Assembly: GCF_910592395.1 (NCBI RefSeq)
Contig: NC_088322.1
Span: 8,613,431-8,677,430, forward strand
DNA length: 64,000 bases
DNA from: Lineus longissimus
Taxonomy: Eukaryota > Nemertea > Pilidiophora > Heteronemertea > Lineidae
Reading direction: 5' to 3'
Within the stretch, counting starts at the first letter, position 1; the number at the start of each line of letters is the position of its first letter. This document shows positions 56,031-64,000 of the stretch, one piece after another. Under the pieces are notes generated by a model. The model saw only the letters and a program-made list of their open reading frames with translations. It ran no database searches and had not been told where the DNA came from. The position numbers and the translations under genes are program-made.

Positions 56031-57161
56031 GTAGATAGTGAAGTTTAACATATTTAAGGCAATCTATCCTATAAATAAGTGCCTACCTTTAAATATGAGT
56101 TCCGGAGTTGTAATATATTTCAAATCGTGTTGGTTTTTCTCTTTCTTGCTGGTTCTTCAAATGCGACAGGGTCTCTGTTCCGTATCGTGACCGGACTTCT
56201 ATTTCCACGCCCTTGTTTTTGCGGCCCTTATAAACCATGCCCATGTTGTCGGTCATTAGCACCCGTAATTAATGTCCTGATCAATGTCGTGATTAGCAGA
56301 TAGGGCGCAGACTCAGTCCATGTCAGTATCAGGATCATGGAGGCGGTGATAATTTGAATGGTAGACGTAGTTACTAATAAGATTTTTGTTGTATCTTTTC
56401 AGAGTATAATGGCCAATTTACTTACAAAATATGAAGCGATTGCTAATGACGCAGGTTTCGCAACACTACGAACGACGAAGTACGAACTACAAAGTACGAA
56501 CTATCAAGTTCAGAGCATATTCATTTATGTGTCACTCTTAGATCAACTTCTATACTTAATAGTGGAACAAAGAGCCGGGAAAGTTCTTAAAAAGTCATTA
56601 AAATGCGTTTCCATACTTTGTACTTCGTCGTCATTCATATGTATACGTCAGAGTTGCAGAACTTGCCTAATATCAAAAATAAAAGAGGACCTCACTCGGG
56701 CCTGTGGCCCAACCAATTCCATTATGAACCTGACGCTGTTAGGCTTGTTTGTTTTCTTTTTCGCGGTGGCTAAAAGTATCTGTTTGCCTAAGAAAAATAG
56801 GTTTTCTGGAAAAAAACAATCCTATTCAACATAATTGTATTTTACATCTCAGTCGTAGAGTTGGCGGTGCTCTGTACTAGTTTATACACGATTTCAGTGT
56901 CTCCTCTCCGGCATCTACAGGCTATCGTCCCTCCGTCGCTTGGTAGGTAGGAGACTTCGGCCTTTTAGCCCGGAACAACAGTAGAAAGGTGTACTAATTT
57001 GTAGTATTCGTTGTCAAATGTTTTCCCACCGAGGGGAATTATAAAATATACACAATTCTCCCACCAAGGGAAATATAAGACTATGATAAAATGCTTCTCG
57101 CAAACATTAAACTTGCTACAACGCTAATAGACGAACACAGTCTGTAAAACGCTGACTCAGC

Positions 57162-57248
57162 AACCTGACCGCTAGTTAGGATTATGAATGACTTCGAACC
57201 TACAGATTCTGCCCAAATGACAAAGGAATAGTCCTAACTAGCAGGCAG
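57162..57248. mobile_element. 87-bp foldback element
   Basis: The left CTGACCGCTAGTTAGGATTA is inverted with three mismatches at the right as TAGTCCTAACTAGCAGGCAG. This gives a compact hairpin. The flanks show no clear target duplication. Confidence 0.5.
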
Positions 57249-59210
57249 ATAGAAATGATAACTAGCCAGTAAACATACTGTACCGCTGAGGGTATTCTAA
57301 AGAGGGAAGGAGCATCAACAGCAAGGCCTCGTCCACGAAATAGATGTTGAATTTTTTTTCATTCTTTGAAAGGATTCGGGAAAAGTGTCGGTGTTGGATA
57401 TATACTCACCTTTGCTAATAGTGATCATTATCTCTTGCAATATCTTGACGTTTGCAACTGCATGCACAGCAGTGTTTGTTTTCCTTATGCGCAACATGTG
57501 ACACTGATCGATCAGCACTGTAGCAGGGAGTTTTGATCAGTGATTTATACACAAAACTCGTCTTCTTTCCACAGACTTTTATCCGTCTGAGTATGTATCA
57601 GTTTCTGTTCTCAAACTCCTCATTGACTGAAAACGATGACTTACTGAAAATCTTACATTGCCAGATTGTCTACACCGAGTGTTTATCTGATATATACATC
57701 TGTTGTCAACAATGAGTTCTCACCTGTGTATCATGGTTGTCCCAAAACTACACATCAAAAAGAAAGAAGGAGTTTTCGCACGCATTCATATCATCTAGTA
57801 TTTTTAAAAATGACAATAATACCGGGCCAACTCAAATGCAAAGTATCAAATACATCTGATTGAGCTTGATATCACATGTAAAATGAAAATAAGATTACCT
57901 TGAATGGGAAGGAAAACCTCGAGTTCGTCATGTTAGAACAGGCTGCATGCATGGCCGGCATGTCGAGCATTGATATCATCACATGTACATCTCGGTAACA
58001 ATTACTTGATGCCGCCAGTTGTTAATCTCCGATCCGTGTGTAATTGCTATCGATATAGAAATACGAGTCATGGATAGTGTCTCTAATGTGAATTTATGAC
58101 ATTATTGTGTGGTATTAGGCTGCCCAACCGTAAACCGTAAAATCTCCTACGCGTTACCTGCCAACATCTGTCTAAATTGAGCTCTAAACGGGTGGTAATT
58201 TTGACTTTGTGTCAATCTGATCAAACTAGTTCAAATACGAATTGCAATGAATTTAAAAACTCAATTTATCCTGCTGCAACTGTGAAGGCAACCAATCACA
58301 AATTGCCATTTCATGCATTGCGACATTACATGTTAGTAGTACACTGCTCGACCAATTTTCATTCATACATTGCCCCATTACATGCAGCAACATACTCAAC
58401 CAACTGTTATGCTGATATTTTATACGAAGAAGCAGGGAAAATATTGGCTCTAAATTCGATTCGATTGCTGGTTATTTGACAGCTATTTTGAATTATGGCC
58501 GCCATCCCGGATTTGAGGCAAAATCCCGGCGTGTCCAAGGGAGTTTTAGATAGAGTATGATGCAGGTCCACAAAATCACGGAGAAACTCTTAACTGAAAA
58601 ACATGGCCCGTTTTTCTTGGTTTAGCCCTGTCTTTAATACAATATAGCTCCCACAAGCGGTCGTTCCAAAGGAGTTGTGGGCGCTTTAAGGGTGCAACTG
58701 GTAGGGCATGCAAATGTATGCTAGTAGTTGATGAGTAGTTGGTAAAAGTGTAGAAGTCCTGATGCATCCAACACCCACACTCGAGAACCCAAGCTTTGTA
58801 GTTATACCTTAGTGAAGCCAGGAAGTGTATAGCTAGTCAAGTGTAGTTTGGTACAATATCCGATTCTGGTCAGCACATGATAGCGTACTTTAACACAGCC
58901 TCTCGGCATCTAGCCACGATTATATCTGTAACAGTCGCCCTATCAGGGATAACCAATAACTTTCGACATCCATATTGTCGAACTTGTTGAAAGCTGAAAT
59001 TCCCGTATTTGTTTTGGCCACTCAATGATGGTTGTAAAGTGAGGTCGTATCGTGTTCTGTCCGATTGCTCATGTATAACATATTCACCCTTGTTGCAGCC
59101 CTTGCGCAGAGGAGTTGAACGATCTGAAACCAGAATCATACGTACTCGTTCACTGCTCCGTATTCAGATACCCCAGGTTGTGACCTGCGCACAGATATTG
59201 ACAGATGAGG

Positions 59211-59236
59211 TCACGTGATGACGTCAGGTCATGTGA
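59211..59236. promoter_or_regulatory. TCACGTGA / TGACGTCA / TCATGTGA cluster
   Basis: Three known bHLH-zip or bZIP sites lie in 26 bases: TCACGTGA (59211-59218, TFEB/MITF-type E-box), TGACGTCA (59219-59226, CRE) and TCATGTGA (59229-59236, M-box-like). A candidate first exon with a good donor lies about 620 bases downstream. Confidence 0.4.
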
Positions 59237-60004
59237 CATAGGTGGGATGGTCAAGAGTGCGCGAAATGCCACCACGCGGTCATTTGTTTGGTTGTTGGTT
59301 TTTTGTGGCTTTCAATGGACTTAGCTTACCTATCTTTTTGGTACATCAGTACACCAGAGCTATCAATGCCAGAAAATTCTTGGAAAACATTTGTACTCCG
59401 CACCTAACTGTTGGAAGGCACATAAAAATCTGGATATCAATTTTTCGTAGCAGGATTGCGCACATGTGACAACCCATCACCTTTCTTAGTTGATTAGAAT
59501 TAGTAGTAACAGCAATCTTTAGCACAATGTCTTCCAAATAAACTTTAAAACGTTTCGTTTTCTTGAATCAAACACCTGCATTGAAGTGGCCTTTGAGCAC
59601 GACATCTTTGGGAACTATTTCGAGTGTCCCTACGCGGTGTAGAAAGATGCGCATGTGTACAACATGCACATGACAACTCATGTGCGCATGTGGCGTTGTC
59701 CACTTAGCAGACTGCACTGCGCGAGACTGGATGTCCTATTGGATGCTTCACTGCCCTGTGAAATTAAAAGTGATAAGAGGCGACGGCCACAAAGTGCAGC
59801 CAGCTTGCCTCAAGGATGCAGGGACTATTAGGAGTACTGATGATGGCGGTTTTTTCTCAGCTCGGTTCGGGTAAGTCCACTCTAGTTTTCATTAAATCTG
59901 CTATGTCTTTTTCAAGTTTGCCGCTTTTGTCCGCAATTTGTTAGTTCTATCCTAGTCGCGTTTATTTGTTATCCGGTATTGTTCAGGGGAGTGTACTAGC
60001 GAAG

Positions 60005-60110
60005 GGCAACGGGTGACAAAAGTCCCCGAAAAAATGTGTTTTAACCGTTATTCTTGCAGAAAAAATTCAAAAAATGTCATTTTGGCCCCTCCCCGCCAGA
60101 GAACCCATTG
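60005..60110 (+). repeat. Dispersed repeat R3, copy 3
   Basis: GAAAAAATGTGTTTTAACCG and AAAAAATGTCATTTTGGCCC parallel the 28.55-kb copy and the intronic 15.6-kb copy. Confidence 0.5.
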
Positions 60111-60295
60111 AACCCTTCCGAGACCAAACAGGCTTGCTACGTCCCTGTTGTCAGTTGCTCACACCCATAGACAGACTTCAGGGCTACAGCAGCAACGTGA
60201 AACACAATTTGTGCTCTTTTTTTGTTATATTCTTCGATCCCAGTGATAGTGTAACACACTACCCTTAAATATTGCCCCGACGGACTTGCCCCGAC

Positions 60296-60510
60296 TTACA
60301 TATCTGAGCTCATTTCTTCCTTCGACCCCGGGCGATCCCTGAGGTCTGAAGACAGCTGTCTCCTTAGGCAATGTTGGGATCCCCAGGTATCGCCTGGAGA
60401 CGTACGGAGGCAGGAGCTTCCTTGTGCAGGCTGCCAGACTTCGGAACAAACTCAGTGCCTAGACTGTTGCCATTTTCAGGCTTGGGCTAAAACCCCATCT
60501 GTTCAGACGA
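60296..60510 (+). pseudogene. Decayed C-terminal fragment of a LINE ORF2
   Basis: One frame reads SELISSFDPGRSLRSED, then after a frameshift another reads PRYRLETYGGRSFLVQAARL and RNKLSA, then a stop, then VAIFRLGLKPHLFRR. This is the familiar LINE ORF2 tail pattern (LRS..., GRRSF...AARLWN.LP, FK..LK..LF). It is followed by an AATAAAATG word and an A/T-rich tail to about 60.63 kb. It is a 5'-truncated, frameshifted relic, not the same family as the intact LINE at 46-52 kb. Confidence 0.7.
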
Positions 60511-61431
60511 TGATGTTAAACACGGCATTACAGCAACTCTTAGGATTTTTCGGTATAGAAATGTGTGTAAAATATAAATGTAATAAAATGAAAATTTGAT
60601 TCAGTTTCAATTTCAATTCAAAATATATGAATATCAACCCGTGAGCCATCGTTCATACTTAGTTGTATGAGGGATCGAAAAAAGTTCCAGAGCAAGTCGT
60701 CGAAAGGTACCATACCCACATCGTACTTCGTCGTAATGGTTATGAACCCTCCCTTTTGTAAGGGTTATGAAACCTGCCTAATTAATTTCCGCCAGACTCG
60801 TAAATCATGTACTTAGTGGTTCGAGCAATAAGTCTTCGATAAAGTACATTAAATACTTCGTAAGGGTCTGTGCAGTTAGTCATCAAGTCGAATTCATATC
60901 CGCGACACTCATAAGTCGGCTTCTCTAATATTCACTTGGTAGCACCAGAGTCTTTCAAATAGACTCTGCTAGCACGTAGAATCAAATCAGGGACGCTTCG
61001 AAAACTGTCGTCCGTACATCGTCGTTTGAAGCTCCAACGCTTGATCACGCTCAGAAACTTATTTTACGCAGTTAGACGTTAAATAACGCGCATTTCTGTA
61101 ATTATTTCAATCACTGTGGTCAGGAGACGAAATGATAATGAGATGTTGTAATGTTCAGAAGAAATAATCACCATTTAACGGGAAAATGTGTTTGTCATTT
61201 AAAGGGGTACGTGTTTATTCCGTTATACGTGTTAATTTCGTGTTTATTGTATGCAACAGTGGCTCAATATATAAGAACGCGCTTGGACACAGTGGTACTT
61301 AAAGTCAACTTGAGGGATTTCACACAAAGCGATTCACTGCAACTCGAATTGGCAAGAAAAATGCATCACACACTGTGTGCACACTCAGTGTGTGTTCGGC
61401 GTTTACTTCATCGTGGTGAACGATGCACTCG

Positions 61432-62609
61432 TTAAGCTGACCTACTGTTGACACTCGAGTCGCTCAGGCCTGTTTTGCCTGTAATGGCGCTCGTTGCAAA
61501 CTTCTTCTTCGAGTTGGTCCTTCGAAACGTATCGAAGAAATCATCCCGGAACCTCTTGATTCCTAAAACGTAGAGGTAAAAGTTCACGGCATGGTTTAGA
61601 TACATCAGCATCGCGATCACTTCGAAGGTTATCTTGCGGATGATGGCCTGTCGCGGTGTCCATGGTGCGGGGATCCCCACATTCCAGACCAGCATGTCGA
61701 TAGCATTCGGGAAATAACAGATGATGAAGACCCATGAGACTAACATCAACCCGTCTGGGACATCGTCGCTCGTTTCTGTCTCTGCCGAAAGAGGGCAGTA
61801 ACGATGGCGATATTGCAGAAGAGGACGGTAAGGGGAGCAGCCCAGAGTCGGACAACCACGACAGCGTAGTAGAAGGCGTCAAAGAGCCAGGCGGGGTTGA
61901 ATGGACACTGAGCACGGTTGATGACGCCTTGCTTAATTTTCATAGTGCGAGTGAAGCATGGGCTGGCGAATACAGCGAATACTATGGTCAGTCCAATGAC
62001 GATCTTCTGGGCTCGGGCAATGGTACAAATTTGGCTTGCCTTCAAGGGCTTGCAGACGCTTATCATCCTATCAATTGTCATGAAGACCAAGATCCACGCA
62101 GATGTGTTGACCAGCCAATTCCCGCCAAAGGAGTACCCCTTGCAGAAGACGTCTCCCAGAGTGATTGCGACAGAAGGGTAGTGCGTGGTCGTCCATCTTA
62201 AACCAGGCCACGCGAAGCTGTTAATGAGATCGTAGATTGCGAGAATTTTCATGTACCATGTTGTGCTGGCCTTGGAGTACTGCTGGCGGGACAACACCAA
62301 CAGACTCAGTGAGTTGCCAAGCACCCCCAAAAACATAATCGTCGGGGGTCCATAGCGGACCGTTAGCATGTGGGAGTACATCAGACTCTCCAAGTATGGG
62401 TCAACGACGACAGGGGGCGCTGTTGCAGCGATGTCCAAACTTCCCGGATCCTGAGTAACATTGCTCGGATGTGCTGTGTTCGACACTGGTTCGAATGTTG
62501 CAGAGAATTCGTCGAAAAACGAACCCGTTGTTTCTGTGCTTGCGGCAGCTGCTAGGTTAAAAGGTAGCGCTGTTGTAACATTTTCTATGAATGTTGTAAT
62601 ATTTTCCAT
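61432..62609 (-). pseudogene. GPCR copy B, frameshifted before TM6
   Basis: The same receptor as 54070-55287, with the ATG at 62609. A 40-bp deletion at about 61752 (relative to 54392-54431 in copy A) shifts the frame, and a stop appears at 61746 right after TMSQTG in intracellular loop 3. TM1-TM5 remain open (288 residues), and TM6-TM7 plus the tail persist at 61432-61749 in another frame, still uninterrupted. The rest differs from copy A by only a few residues (for example FF to SF in CKGYFFGG). The most likely reading is a recent pseudogene; a truncated five-helix product or an assembly of two alleles are alternatives. Confidence 0.87.
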
Positions 62610-63115
62610 GGCTGCTTCCGCGAAGGACTGAGGATCTTTGCCCTGGAAGGATACACAAAAAGTACGTGTCACATTGGTTCAATCAAAGGAATGATGAATA
62701 TAAAAATCATGAGGAGATGTCCTGGTCAAAATCCTAGGTCGGGAGAAAGGGCAGCTCAAGACATTTGAATACTCAACACGAGTGGAGGGCAATTGTAATT
62801 TCGTGCCCATTTTGCTGAAAAAAATGGTACATGTGCTGGGCTGGTCTCTGGCGTGCGCATGCGTAAGCTGATGACCCACCATCACTTTAAAGAAATTTTT
62901 GATTCGAAGTGCGCATACGCCGCAAATAATGAAGTCGTACTTGAATACGACTTTATTACACCAAGTTAAGATGAGAGAAGAGTGATCATCTTGAAATAAT
63001 CCAAAAGATTTTTCGATGTGTGTCGATCGTCACAGGATTGGCGGACCTTACTCGAACATGTATAGTAGGGACTGAGGGAGTTTGTGCGAGCAGCAATATT
63101 GGGCAATGTTGGCGG

Positions 63116-63352
63116 CTGCCCAAACTCCTGGCAATAATGGTTTTTGAGCCTTTGAAAACCCTTAAAAGAATTTTGGCTACAAATATTCACTCCGCAGAGA
63201 TTTTCGGTAAGATGAAGGACCTGATGGGTCTGAAAAGCCACTAAGAGTTTTTAATTTCGCTGAAACACCTCTGCGAGGTGCATTTTTGTGTGTGCCGAAA
63301 AACCCTTAAAGGTTTTTGAAAAGCTCAAAACCTTTATTTCTATTGCGGGCAG
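63116..63352. mobile_element. Dispersed element R2, copy 7 (duplicated with copy B)
   Basis: It is the counterpart of the element at 55794-56030, carried along by the segmental duplication, so it is not an independent insertion. Confidence 0.65.
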
Positions 63353-64000
63353 TAGATAGTGAAGTTTAAAATATTTAAGGCAATCTATCCTATAAATAAG
63401 TGGCTACCTTTAAATATGAGTTCCGGAGTTGTAACATATTTCAAATCGTGTTGGTTTTTCTCTTTCTTGCTGGTTCTTCAAATGCGACGGGGTCTCTGTT
63501 CCGTATCGTGACCGGACGTCTATTTCCACGCCCTTGTTTTTGCGGCCCTTATAAACCATGCCCATGTTGTCGGTCATTAGCTCCCGTAATTAATGTCCTG
63601 ATCAATGTCGTGATTAGCAGATAGGGCGCAGACTCAGTCCATGTCAGTATCAGGATCATGGAGGCGGTGATAATTTGAATGGTAGACGTAGTTACTAATA
63701 AGATTTTTGTTGTATCTTTTCAGAGTATAATGGCCAATTTACTTACAAAATATGAAGCGATTGCTAATGACGCAGGTTTCGCAACACTACGAACGACGAA
63801 GTACGAACTACAAAGTACGAACTATCAAGTTCAGAGCATATTCATTTATGTGTCACTCTTAGATCAACTTCTATACTTAATAGTGGAACAAAGAGCCAGG
63901 AAAGTTCTTAAAAAGTCATTAAAATGCATTTCCATACTTTGTACTTCGTCGTCATTCATATGTATACGTCAGAGTTGCAGAACTTGCCTAATATCAAAAA

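Larger units (their letters stand above)
53663..56679 (+). repeat. Segmental duplication, copy A (at least 3.0 kb)
   Basis: It is nearly identical to 61034-64000 in the same orientation. Offsets are +7371, then +7362 after a 9-bp deletion in copy B near 61105, then +7322 after a 40-bp deletion near 61752, then +7321 after a 1-bp loss around 63175. Scattered single-base differences are few. It contains a GPCR gene and an R2 element. The true right end lies beyond the window for copy B. Confidence 0.97.
56680..61033. other. Spacer between the two duplicate segments
   Basis: No complete gene is seen. Contents: a small foldback at 57162-57248, a CLEAR/CRE/E-box cluster at 59211-59236, a possible first exon (ATGATGGCGG at about 59842, donor GGTAAGT at 59870), an R3 copy at 60005-60110, a LINE remnant at 60296-60510, and CGACGAAGTA-type words near 60.72 kb. 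Confidence 0.5.
61034..64000 (+). repeat. Segmental duplication, copy B (runs off the window)
   Basis: This is the partner of 53663-56679. Alignment by eye is continuous to the last base of the window, so its right limit is unknown. It differs from copy A by 9-bp, 40-bp and 1-bp deletions and scattered substitutions. Confidence 0.97.

Noticed and set aside
56079-56303. Frame with a signal-like stretch and a CFCG..CPCC cluster, present in both duplicates
   Set aside because: It lacks any ATG (the frame begins at GTG), and I found no splice acceptor that would make it an internal exon. Similarity between copies only reflects the recent duplication.
56358-56834. 158-codon plus-strand frame after a TTTTCAG
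   Set aside because: Part of it runs through CGACGAAGTAC-type repeat words, the protein has no domain, and the duplicate runs off the window so conservation cannot be tested.
1-64000. CRISPR arrays, operons or phage-like systems
   Set aside because: The tandem repeats have no spacer structure, and all genes have eukaryotic architecture.

Overview
The window looks like nuclear DNA from a marine invertebrate animal. It is AT-rich and gene-poor, has GT-AG introns, animal-type G-protein-coupled receptors (GPCRs), a GM2-activator-like lysosomal protein, a GT31 glycosyltransferase, a complete two-ORF LINE and many short inverted-repeat elements. The receptor types and the frequent TACATGTA and AGGCCTA words would suit a lophotrochozoan or an invertebrate deuterostome such as an echinoderm, hemichordate or amphioxus. 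I cannot decide between them from sequence alone. Nothing prokaryotic was seen.

Layout. 1-13 kb is repeat-rich: degenerate tandem arrays, 55-bp, 21-bp, about 40-bp and 42-bp satellites, a GA-rich and G-rich tract, and several dispersed short elements. 13.5-19.6 kb is the first gene cluster: a KCTD/BTB gene on the minus strand lies head to head with a five-exon GM2-activator-like (ML domain) gene on the plus strand, which I reconstructed exon by exon. A single-exon peptide-type GPCR is at 21.7-22.7 kb (minus). 22.7-42 kb has no gene I can defend apart from two weak candidate exons, but holds several well-delimited MITE-like elements, some with target-site duplications. A beta-1,3-galactosyltransferase-family gene occupies 42.1-44.0 kb (plus). 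45.3-51.9 kb is nested mobile DNA: a 392-bp element with a 9-bp target-site duplication inside an older repeat, followed by an apparently intact LINE with ORF1 and ORF2 (minus). 53.7-64.0 kb holds a direct segmental duplication of at least 3 kb. Each copy carries the same GPCR gene; the first is intact and the second has a 40-bp frameshifting deletion before TM6.

The genes do not form a pathway. Two act in the endomembrane or lysosomal glycolipid/glycan world (GM2-activator-like and B3GalT-like), two are surface receptors and one is a cullin-adaptor or channel-type BTB protein. The strongest signals for follow-up are the nested MITE with an empty-site comparison inside the same window, the complete LINE, the receptor duplication with one broken copy, and the family of terminal-inverted-repeat elements.
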